DNA from: Muellerivita sp035541195
GTDB taxonomy: Bacteria > Oederibacteriota > Muellerivitia > Muellerivitales > Muellerivitaceae
Assembly (NCBI GenBank): GCA_035541195.1
Contig: DATKNU010000157.1
Coordinates: 1 to 10,603 of the forward strand
DNA: 10,603 nucleotides
Reading direction: 5' to 3'
Below the pieces are notes generated by a model. That model did no database searches and was not told the origin of the DNA. It saw only the letters and a program-made list of their open reading frames with translations. Below, in pieces: positions 1 through 5,112 of the stretch; the stretch's first letter is position 1; the number at the start of each line of letters is the position of its first letter. The position numbers and the translations under genes are program-made.

Positions 1-1
1 C

Positions 2-316
2 TTGGCCGAGGCGGCCTTGAAATGGACCCTGGCCTTCCCGGAGGTTTCCACCTCCATTACCGGCATCCGCAATCCCCTCCAGGCGCGGGTCAACGCGGCG
101 GCCGGCGAGGGCAAGCCCTTGGCCGCTCCCTTGGCGAGGAAGGCCCGGGATCTTTACCGAAAAAACTTCGGCTTGCCGGTCGTTCGGGTAGCCTCGCTGG
201 ACGCCGTGCCCGCGGTCTTTATCTCGGGCGCCCGGTTGGCGCCCAAAGGCAAAGCCAAGGCGAAAAAAGCCCGGCCCCAACCGGCGGCTAAAAACAAAAA
301 AAGAAAAAAGAAATGA
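2..316 (+). CDS. aldo/keto reductase, C-terminal part (5' end outside window)
   Basis: Only the last ~104 codons are present; the frame is open from base 2, so the true start lies upstream. The first ~40 residues match the end of aldo/keto reductases: a helix AEAALKWTLAFPEVSTSI followed by TGIRNPLQARVNAAAG. This corresponds to the family segment 'ALRWxLxxPxVxxxIxGxRxxxQxxEN', which helps bind NADP(H) in the TIM barrel. The likely role is cytosolic NAD(P)H-dependent carbonyl reduction; the substrate cannot be told. After the family domain there is a long tail ending in an almost pure Lys/Ala/Pro/Arg stretch (residues ~80-104, ending KNKKRKKK), which is not part of the catalytic fold. The stop TGA overlaps the start of the next gene (ATGA, 313-316), implying translational coupling with the Nudix hydrolase. 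The family call is solid; the subfamily is not determinable from this fragment. Confidence 0.82.
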   Translation: MAEAALKWTLAFPEVSTSITGIRNPLQARVNAAAGEGKPLAAPLARKARDLYRKNFGLPVVRVASLDAVPAVFISGARLAPKGKAKAKKARPQPAAKNKKRKKK

Positions 317-873
317 TCGAACCCTGGAAAAAAATCGGCGACCGGGTCGACTATGACTGCGGTTTTTTCAAGGTCCATGTCCAGCGCAGCCTCTCGCCCC
401 TGACGGGCAAGGAACACCCCTTTTACGTGCTGGACACCCACGATTGGGTCAATGTGATCGCCCTCACGCCCGAAAAGGAAGTTTTGCTCGTGTCCCAATT
501 CCGCCACGGCTCGGGGGAAATCAGCGCCGAGATCCCGGGCGGCGCGGTGGACCGAAAGGACGCCTCCCCCCTGGCCGCCGCCCAGCGGGAACTGCTGGAA
601 GAGACCGGCCACGAGGCCCCCGAGTGGTTTTCCTTGGGGTCGGTGAGGCCCAATCCGGCCATCTTGAACAACCGCTGCCATTTTTTCCTGGCCCGGGGGG
701 CCCAGCGGGTGGCGGACCTCTCCTTGGATGAGGCCGAGGAATTGGAAGTCAAGAAGGTGCCCCGGGGGGAGATCGGCGGCCAAATCCGCGCCGGGAAGAT
801 CACCCACGCCTTGGTCATCGCGGCTTTCCAATTATTGGAACTTTTCGAGGCCGAAAAACCCGACAAACGGTGA
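313..873 (+). CDS. Nudix hydrolase, ADP-ribose pyrophosphatase-like
   Basis: A 186-residue Nudix protein, a usual length for ADP-ribose/nucleoside-diphosphate-sugar pyrophosphatases. Family features in order: strand region VNVIALTPEKEVLLVSQFRHG (45-66), EIPGGAVD before the Nudix box (73-80), the box helix REL-LEETGH (92-100) carrying the metal-binding glutamates E93, E96 and E97, then the late segment LNNRCHFFLARGAQ (118-131) and the C-terminal helix THALVIAAFQLLE. The expected reaction is Mg-dependent hydrolysis of ADP-ribose or a related X-linked nucleoside diphosphate in the cytosol. Oddity: between the box glycine and RE there are 14 residues (AVDRKDASPLAAAQ) where the consensus has 13, and the usual conserved Glu is Asp or shifted. 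The start ATG overlaps the upstream stop. Pairing with an aldo/keto reductase suggests house-cleaning of nucleotide or carbonyl metabolites, but that is inference. Confidence 0.9.
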   Translation: MIEPWKKIGDRVDYDCGFFKVHVQRSLSPLTGKEHPFYVLDTHDWVNVIALTPEKEVLLVSQFRHGSGEISAEIPGGAVDRKDASPLAAAQRELLEETGHEAPEWFSLGSVRPNPAILNNRCHFFLARGAQRVADLSLDEAEELEVKKVPRGEIGGQIRAGKITHALVIAAFQLLELFEAEKPDKR

Positions 874-1031
874 TTCTTTCGTCGCTTGGGCGAAATCCCT
901 GCCTAAACCATCGGGCAATTCGCCTATAAAAAATGTAAAGTTAAACGATGCGCTTGTGCGCAGGGGCTTCCCCGTGTAATTTAGCGCTCTTGCTTTCTAG
1001 AATAAAAAAAGAACTTGTGGAAGAGGCAACC
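874..1031. other. intergenic region with inverted repeats upstream of the NYN gene
   Basis: No gene seen. An interrupted hairpin can form: GGCGAA (889-894) with TTCGCC (919-924), enclosing TGCC (900-903) with GGCA (914-917). It is followed by A-rich sequence rather than a T-run, so it is not a rightward intrinsic terminator. Two further small hairpins sit back to back: TGCGC-TTGT-GCGCA (949-962) and GGGG-CTT-CCCC (963-973). A possible -10 box TAGAAT lies at 998-1003 but has no convincing -35 at the right distance. The Shine-Dalgarno-like GGAAGAGG (1019-1026) precedes the ATG at 1032. Confidence 0.5.
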
Positions 1032-1616
1032 ATGTCGCGAGTGTGCGTGTTCATCGATGGGAGCAACCTTTATTTCGCCCTGAAGCGCAACAACAAGATG
1101 ACCCGGGTGGATTACTACCAATTCTCGCTGGCCTTGGTCGGCGAAAAACGCCAACTCATCCGCACCTACTATTACAACGCGGTCTTCGATTCCGCCCATT
1201 TCACCGAGAAGGCCAAGAGCCAGCAGTCCTTTTTTGACTCGCTGGACCGTACGCCCTACCTGGAACTGCGCTTGGGGCGCATCATCCAGAACCGCGAAGG
1301 CCACCGGATGGAAAAGGGCGTGGACGTGCGCATGGCGTCCGACATGGTTTATTACGCGGCCCGGGATTTCTACGACACCGCCGTGGTGGTGACCGAGGAC
1401 CAGGATTTCGCCCCCGCCATTTCCCTCGTCAAGGAGCTGGGCAAGCACGTGGAATTGGCCCTTTTCCCCGACGCCCAGAGCCGGGAGATGGTGCGCTCCA
1501 CCGATAAGGTGGTCAACCTGGAAGAGGTGGTCCAACAGCATTCCGCGTTGGTCTTCCCGCCGGCCCAGGGGTCGGACAAGACCGCGGGCATGGACGACGA
1601 GGCTTTCGGGGTCTAG
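1032..1616 (+). CDS. NYN domain (LabA/DUF88-type, PIN-like) protein
   Basis: The protein is 194 residues when started at ATG 1032, which has GGAAGAGG 5 bases upstream; the longer open frame to the left has no such signal and includes hairpin sequence. NYN domains are PIN-fold, metal-dependent RNase-like domains. The acidic residues expected in the active site are visible: D9 in VFIDGSNLYFA, D98 and D104 in VDVRMASDMVYYA, and D123/D125 in VVTEDQDFAPAI, followed by the typical LVKELGKHVELA segment. In most relatives the last motif reads SGDSDF; here it is TEDQDF, keeping the key Asp residues. No extra C-terminal OST-HTH/LOTUS domain is present; the last ~25 residues are low-complexity. The likely role is RNA processing or turnover in the cytosol; the target is unknown. 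It converges with the radical SAM gene with only 13 bp between their stops. Confidence 0.85.
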   Translation: MSRVCVFIDGSNLYFALKRNNKMTRVDYYQFSLALVGEKRQLIRTYYYNAVFDSAHFTEKAKSQQSFFDSLDRTPYLELRLGRIIQNREGHRMEKGVDVRMASDMVYYAARDFYDTAVVVTEDQDFAPAISLVKELGKHVELALFPDAQSREMVRSTDKVVNLEEVVQQHSALVFPPAQGSDKTAGMDDEAFGV

Positions 1617-1629
1617 GGCCTTCGCCAAA

Positions 1630-2580
1630 TCAAACCCGGTCGAAAAAGGCTAGTTGCTCCCCCTTCAGCTCGGCTTTCCACCGGTTCTTCAATTTCCATT
1701 TGCGCTTGAATCCTTCCAGCCGTTCCCGGAGGTTCGCCCGGTAGGCCTCGTCCGGGTGGGGGCGGTTCCCGTAAAGCCTCAGGGTCTTTTCATAAAGGAC
1801 CCGGTCCCGGGCCTTGAGCACCGAGAGGTAGTAGCCCTTCACCACCCGGCCCCTTAAGCGCAGCACATTGTGGAAAAAATAATCCACGTCGATTTCCTTC
1901 GCGGTCCTCACCATGGCCTCCAGCGACGCGTCGTCGTCGGTCACGAAGGGGATGACCGGCATGAGGTGGATGCCGCAGGGGATGCCCGCGGCCCTCAGCC
2001 GCCGCAGGGCCTCCAGCCTGCGCCCGATGGACACCGCGTGGGGCTCCAAAAACTTCTGCAGGGCGGGGTCCAAGGTGGTCAGGGTCATGGCCACGCCGCC
2101 GTTGGACCTTTCCACCACCTCTTTCAGCAGGTCCAAATCCCTTAAAACCAGGTCCGACTTGGTGGAAAAAACCACCGGCCAGGCGTGTTTGGCGAAGATC
2201 CGGAAGGCGCCCCGGGCCAGCTGGTATTTCTTTTCCGCGGGTTGGTAAGGGTCGGTGGCGGCCCCCAGGGTGACCCAGGCCTTGGCGCGTTTGGGGTTCG
2301 ACAATTCCCGGTCCAACACCTCGAGCACATTCACCTTGACCTGGATCTTGCGCTGGAAGTCGAAGGCATTTTGGAACCCCAGGAACCAGTGGGTGTAGCG
2401 GGCGAAGCAATAGGGGCAACCGTGCCGGCAACCCCGGTAGAGGTTCAGGCTGTAATAAAAGGGATGGGGGCTGTAGGGCAGGGGAGTGTGGTGCAGGGCG
2501 GTCTTGACCCGGGTCTCGATATATTCCACCTGGGTGGGATCGTCGTCCGGCTCGTTGAAAGAAGGCGCCGGGAAACTCAT
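1630..2580 (-). CDS. SPL-like radical SAM protein (PA0069/Rv2578c family)
   Basis: The protein is 316 residues, starting at ATG 2578-2580, which overlaps the stop of the upstream gene as ATGA. The radical SAM cluster motif is C51-x3-C55-x2-C58 in LYRGCRHGCPYCFARY, which binds a [4Fe-4S] cluster for reductive cleavage of S-adenosylmethionine. Further family marks are TLGAATDPYQPAEKKYQLAR (~104-123), VVFSTKSDLVLRDLDLL (~136-152), AMTLTTLDPALQKFLEP (~164-180), SIGRRLEALRRLRAAGIPCG and MPVIPFVTDDD. These match the family often annotated 'PA0069 family' or 'SPL family' radical SAM, related to spore photoproduct lyase. The true substrate of this family is not established; the kinship with SplB and the position downstream of lexA make a role in DNA repair reasonable but unproven. 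It is third in a leftward lexA operon. The longer frame upstream of 2580 overlaps the preceding gene and was not used. Confidence 0.88.
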   Translation of the reverse strand: MSFPAPSFNEPDDDPTQVEYIETRVKTALHHTPLPYSPHPFYYSLNLYRGCRHGCPYCFARYTHWFLGFQNAFDFQRKIQVKVNVLEVLDRELSNPKRAKAWVTLGAATDPYQPAEKKYQLARGAFRIFAKHAWPVVFSTKSDLVLRDLDLLKEVVERSNGGVAMTLTTLDPALQKFLEPHAVSIGRRLEALRRLRAAGIPCGIHLMPVIPFVTDDDASLEAMVRTAKEIDVDYFFHNVLRLRGRVVKGYYLSVLKARDRVLYEKTLRLYGNRPHPDEAYRANLRERLEGFKRKWKLKNRWKAELKGEQLAFFDRV

Positions 2581-3071
2581 CGCGCGGCGGCGCGGTTCCG
2601 GTAGAAGAAAAAGAGCGAGGAGGAGCCCGCGGGCCGGTCCTTCAGCTGGGAGCGCAGTTTCTCGGCGTTGGCCAGGAAGTCCCGGGTGGACTCGGCGAGG
2701 TTCTCGGGGGTGATCAAGCGGATCCACTGCAATTCGTCCTCCCAGGCGAAAACCTCGCCCTCGCGCGAAGCGTCCGGGGGGGCGGTTTTTTGCTTGAGGA
2801 AGGAAAGGAAGTCGGACAGGGCCGGCATGGACTTGAGCTTCACCCGCAGGAAAAAGCCCTCGGACCAAATGAGAAAGTCCATGATCTCGAATTGTTCCAA
2901 TAACTGCCCCTGGGTCAGGGCTTGGATGAGCCGGCAGGCCTGGGGGAGGTTAGAAAGCCAAGGCCCCGCGGATCGGGTTTTGAGCGAGATCTCATAAAGC
3001 AGGTCCCGGCCGAGGGACCCCGGGTAAAGCCCGGGGTTTTCCCGGGCCGTGAGGAGGGCGGAAGCGGCCAT
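2577..3071 (-). CDS. Y1-transposase-like protein lacking HUH and catalytic Tyr (proposed)
   Basis: The protein is 164 residues from ATG 3069-3071, preceded by AAAGGA; a TTG start 8 codons earlier is possible but lacks a good ribosome site. I know of no named family that fits directly, but the layout follows IS200/REP-associated Y1 (TnpA_REP) transposases step by step. LYEISLKTRSAGPWLSN (25-41) stands where those have 'YHVTxRxxxxxxfL'. FEIMDFLIWSEGFFLRVKL (61-79) stands for 'yvvMPDHVHLLVxL', and LSDFLSFLKQKTA (85-97) for 'LxxilxxlKsyTa'. W110...IRLITPENLAESTRDFLANAEKL stands for 'WQxgFxdhvIxxeedLxxvarYIxxNPvrAgL'. In this alignment the HUH histidines are G72 and F74, and the catalytic Tyr is D131, so the protein should not cleave DNA. 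It may be a domesticated DNA-binding partner. It lies 45 bp after lexA and is translationally coupled to the radical SAM gene. That it is a gene is likely; its ancestry is my inference. Confidence 0.7.
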   Translation of the reverse strand: MAASALLTARENPGLYPGSLGRDLLYEISLKTRSAGPWLSNLPQACRLIQALTQGQLLEQFEIMDFLIWSEGFFLRVKLKSMPALSDFLSFLKQKTAPPDASREGEVFAWEDELQWIRLITPENLAESTRDFLANAEKLRSQLKDRPAGSSSLFFFYRNRAAAR

Positions 3072-3116
3072 GTTTTTTCCTTTCCCGAGATTCAAAGGGA
3101 AGGGATCGGACGAAAG

Positions 3117-3734
3117 CTAGCGGGGGCTGAAAACCCCCACGACTTTCCCCACGATCCTGAAATCCTGGTTCTCGGAAACGATGATGGGTTGGTATTTGGG
3201 ATTGGCGGGTTCCAGCCAGACGCGGGAGCCTGACTTGCGGAAAGTCTTCACCGTGGCGTCCCCATCCACCAAGGCCACCACGACCTCGCCGGGCGCGGCG
3301 TGGGAGGTTTGCTGGACGATCAGTTTGTCGCCGGGCAGGATGTGGGCGTTGATCATGGAGTCGCCTTTGACCACGAGGGCGAACAGCGTGCGGCCGCCCC
3401 GGGCCAGGGAAGGGTCCACCACCATGGTGCTGTCGCGGTTTTCCACCGCCAATAAGGGAAGCCCGGCGGCCACTTTGCCCAGCACGGGAATCGAGATTCC
3501 CACGGACGAATCCTCGGCCAAGCGGAGCCCCCGGGCCGTATGGTCCTCGCGCTCCAGGTAGCCCTTTTCCTCCAAGGCCAAAAGATGCTTGCGCGCGCTT
3601 TGGGGCGAGTTCCATTTGAAGTGGCGCATCACCTCGCGCACCGTGGGCGGCCGGTGATCGGCCATGAGATGTTGTTGCACGTACTCCAGCACCAGCCGCT
3701 GGGTGTCGGTCAGGGTTTCTTCGGATGGGGGCAC
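3117..3734 (-). CDS. lexA: LexA SOS repressor / self-cleaving S24 protease
   Basis: The protein is 205 residues. The start is GTG at 3732-3734, supported by AAGGAG (complement of 3741-3746) 7 bases upstream. The N-terminal winged helix (about 9-66) includes RPPTVREVMRHFKWNSPQSARKHLLALEEKGYL. The linker ends at the self-cleavage site VAAGLPL, with cleavage expected between A90 and G91. The catalytic Ser is S126 in KGDSMINAHI and the Lys is K163 in DATVKTF, equivalent to E. coli A84-G85, S119 and K156. In the family, RecA filaments trigger self-cleavage on DNA damage and so derepress SOS genes. The recognition helix (SPQSARKHLLALEEKG) departs from the common SPSTVHxHLxxLExKG, in keeping with the unusual operator just upstream. 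It is first gene of a leftward set with the Y1-like and radical SAM genes, and divergent from radC. Confidence 0.96.
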   Translation of the reverse strand: MPPSEETLTDTQRLVLEYVQQHLMADHRPPTVREVMRHFKWNSPQSARKHLLALEEKGYLEREDHTARGLRLAEDSSVGISIPVLGKVAAGLPLLAVENRDSTMVVDPSLARGGRTLFALVVKGDSMINAHILPGDKLIVQQTSHAAPGEVVVALVDGDATVKTFRKSGSRVWLEPANPKYQPIIVSENQDFRIVGKVVGVFSPR

Positions 3735-3757
3735 GGGCGTCTCCTTGAAAATTTTTC

Positions 3758-3787
3758 TTGAAAAAGAATACTCTTGTATACTAGTAT
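3758..3787 (+). promoter_or_regulatory. radC promoter (sigma-70 type), overlapping the lexA promoter
   Basis: The -35 is TTGAAA (3758-3763), then an 18-base spacer and -10 TAGTAT (3782-3787). The start of transcription would fall near 3794, about 30 bases before the radC ATG. The spacer and the -10 are covered by the tandem operators, so a bound repressor would block it. Confidence 0.6.
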
Positions 3788-3800
3788 ACGCCCGTATTCT
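3765..3800. promoter_or_regulatory. tandem 18-bp palindromic operators, probable LexA boxes
   Basis: Two abutting 18-bp sites read AGAATACTCTTGTATACT (3765-3782) and AGTATACGCCCGTATTCT (3783-3800). Each is an inverted repeat of a 7-base half-site AG(A/T)ATAC around 4 unconserved bases, giving AGWATAC-N4-GTATWCT. The second site is the mirror of the first, so the pair is itself symmetric about 3782.5, with a perfect 14-bp palindrome GTATACTAGTATAC (3776-3789) at the centre. LexA usually represses its own gene, and these sites cover the -10 regions of both lexA and radC promoters, so they are most simply LexA operators. I saw no other copy of this motif in the window. Confidence 0.82.
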
Positions 3801-3807
3801 TCGTCAA
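3778..3807 (-). promoter_or_regulatory. lexA promoter (sigma-70 type), mirror image of the radC promoter
   Basis: Read leftward, the -35 is TTGACG (complement of 3802-3807), then an 18-base spacer and -10 TAGTAT (complement of 3778-3783). It is the exact mirror of the radC promoter about 3782.5 and overlaps it over 3778-3787, so the two polymerases would compete for the same DNA. The start would be near 3771, leaving a leader of about 37 bases with the AAGGAG site. Confidence 0.6.
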
Positions 3808-3824
3808 GCAAAAAAGGAGACGCC

Positions 3825-4532
3825 ATGGCCCCTCTTTCCCTGGAAAAACAAGGTCCTTCCGCCCCCGGGCACTTGGGGCACCGCCGCCGATTGAGGGAAA
3901 AATACGCCGCGGCGGGCGCCTCGGCCCTGCAGGATTACGAGCTCCTAGAGCTGCTTTTATCCTTTTCCATCCCCCACCGGGACACCAAGCCCTACGCCAA
4001 GAAACTGATGGAGGCCTTCACCAACCTGAAGGCCATCCTGGAGGCGGGGTTGGCGGACCTGCAGATGTTGGGGGGCTTGCCCGCCCAAAGCGCCCTTCAA
4101 ATAAAGGCCATCGGGGATTTTTACCGCCTGAGCTCGAGGGAAAGCTTCAAGCGCGGCGCCGTGGTGGCCAGCCCCGGCGAGGCGGCGGCCTTCTTCAAGG
4201 CCCAATTGGGGAACCGGCCCACCGAGGCCTTCGCGGCTTTTTTCCTCGACCACCGCAACCACGTGATCACCTTCGAGATTTTGCAGGAAGGCACGGTGGA
4301 CCAAACCGCCGTCTATCCCCGGGAAGTGCTCAAGCGGGCGCTGGTCTTGAAGGCCAGCGGCTTGTTGGTGGCCCACAACCACCCGGGCGGAAGCCTGGAG
4401 GCTTCCGAGGGCGACCGCCAACTCACCCGCCAGCTTTCAACGGCCGCGCGGGCCCTGGGGCTCACCCTGCACGACCATTTGATCGTGGCCGCCGAGGGGC
4501 ATTTTTCGTTCCGCCAGGCGGGACTGCTGTAA
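3825..4532 (+). CDS. radC: RadC-type JAB/MPN metalloprotein
   Basis: The protein is 235 residues from ATG 3825, preceded by AAAGGAGA (3813-3820). An upstream TTG extension would run through the operator and was rejected. The N-terminal part has RadC features: GHRRRLREKYAAAGASAL, then YELLELLLSFSIPHRDTKPYAKKLMEAF and a helix-hairpin-helix-like stretch (LADLQMLGGLPAQSALQIKA). The C-terminal JAB domain carries the zinc-binding JAMM motif as HNHPGGSLEASEGD: two His and the distal Asp are present, with Ala in place of the usual Pro before Ser. RadC proteins were named for DNA repair but their biochemical role is still disputed; proposals involve recombination and competence. Here it is divergent from lexA and shares its operator, which argues for SOS control. 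The next gene follows after 23 bp on the same strand. Confidence 0.93.
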   Translation: MAPLSLEKQGPSAPGHLGHRRRLREKYAAAGASALQDYELLELLLSFSIPHRDTKPYAKKLMEAFTNLKAILEAGLADLQMLGGLPAQSALQIKAIGDFYRLSSRESFKRGAVVASPGEAAAFFKAQLGNRPTEAFAAFFLDHRNHVITFEILQEGTVDQTAVYPREVLKRALVLKASGLLVAHNHPGGSLEASEGDRQLTRQLSTAARALGLTLHDHLIVAAEGHFSFRQAGLL

Positions 4533-4555
4533 TCCCAATTTTTCAGGAGGCGCGC

Positions 4556-4900
4556 ATGGAACCCAAGGGTAAATTATTGGAGGAGATCCTGCCGATGTTG
4601 GGGGCTTTTCGGATGGAAAAAAACAAGTGGCCCCTGCACGCCGCCGAGCTCCAGACCTTCGCCTTTTCGGTCCGCAAGCCGCTGGACCTATCCTGGTTCC
4701 ACCGGCTGAGCTTCACGCCGGTTTCTTCCAGCCAATTGACGGTGGATTTCACGGCCTTGCCCGCCGAGGATTTGGTGGCCGAGCGGGGGCGCCTGGAAAT
4801 TCGGTTCAACCTGGAAGATCCCCAAACCCTGCCGCTGAAGGTGAAGCTGACGCCGCTTTCGTCCCAAAAGGTGGAACTGAAGTCCTTCTGCGCGATTTAA
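4556..4900 (+). CDS. small protein of unknown function downstream of radC
   Basis: A 114-residue protein from ATG 4556 with a strong AGGAGG (4545-4550) 5 bases upstream. I do not recognise the family. It has no signal peptide or membrane segment. The N-terminal ~35 residues look helical (KLLEEILPMLGAFRMEKNKWPLHAAEL). The rest alternates hydrophobic and polar residues as in a small beta-rich domain (LSFTPVSSSQLTVDFTALP, RLEIRFNL, LPLKVKLTPL, KVELKSFCAI). It lies 23 bp after radC and is probably cotranscribed with it, so it may share LexA control. G+C and codon use look like its neighbours. A different frame stays open past its stop to 4974, but I see no reason to prefer a frameshifted product. 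Confidence 0.72.
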   Translation: MEPKGKLLEEILPMLGAFRMEKNKWPLHAAELQTFAFSVRKPLDLSWFHRLSFTPVSSSQLTVDFTALPAEDLVAERGRLEIRFNLEDPQTLPLKVKLTPLSSQKVELKSFCAI

Positions 4901-5057
4901 AGGCGTGGGAAAAAAGGAGCGAGGCGCTCGGCAAGGCCGATGTCAACGGGATGAGGGTGGTGCTTATGAACTAAAGGCAACCCGCGCCCTCGATTCCGCC
5001 AGGGGATAAGGGGGCGAGGGTTTGGTAAAAGAGGCGCCAAACGCGTCGTCCCAAAAT

Positions 5058-5097
5058 AAAAAAGCCGTCCCCGGTTTGGGGACGGCTTTTGGTTTTT
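5058..5097. terminator. bidirectional intrinsic terminator between radC group and fabI
   Basis: A perfect 13-bp stem, AAAAGCCGTCCCC (5060-5072) with GGGGACGGCTTTT (5078-5090), loop GGTTT. A-tracts on the left (5058-5063) and T-runs on the right (5087-5090 and 5093-5097) give a U-tail in both directions. It sits between two convergent transcription units, the small unknown gene (stop 4900) and fabI (stop 5113), so it probably ends both. The 155 bp between 4901 and 5055 hold no gene I can support. Confidence 0.92.
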
Positions 5098-5112
5098 AAG
5101 CGGCCAGGATTT

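Noticed and set aside
886..930. TTGGGC and TATAAA as a promoter for the NYN gene
   Set aside because: The spacing is about 33 bases, far from the 16-18 needed, and both lie within or next to an inverted repeat.
2581..2868. N-terminal extension of the radical SAM frame (about 96 codons)
   Set aside because: It overlaps the whole 3' half of the upstream gene in another frame and is low-complexity Pro/Arg/Gly sequence. The ATG at 2580 sits in a typical ATGA coupling site.
4876..4974. Open frame running past the stop of the 114-aa gene (ending ...KADVNGMRVVLMN), possibly a frameshifted C-terminus
   Set aside because: The tail looks somewhat protein-like, but the in-frame product already ends cleanly, there is no slippery sequence at the switch point, and third-position G+C is not decisive. 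No homologue is available to show a longer protein.
4987..5020. CCCTCG...CGAGGG inverted repeat after the 114-aa gene
   Set aside because: It has only 6 bp of stem, a large loop and a weak TTT tail; the strong terminator at 5058-5097 explains termination here.
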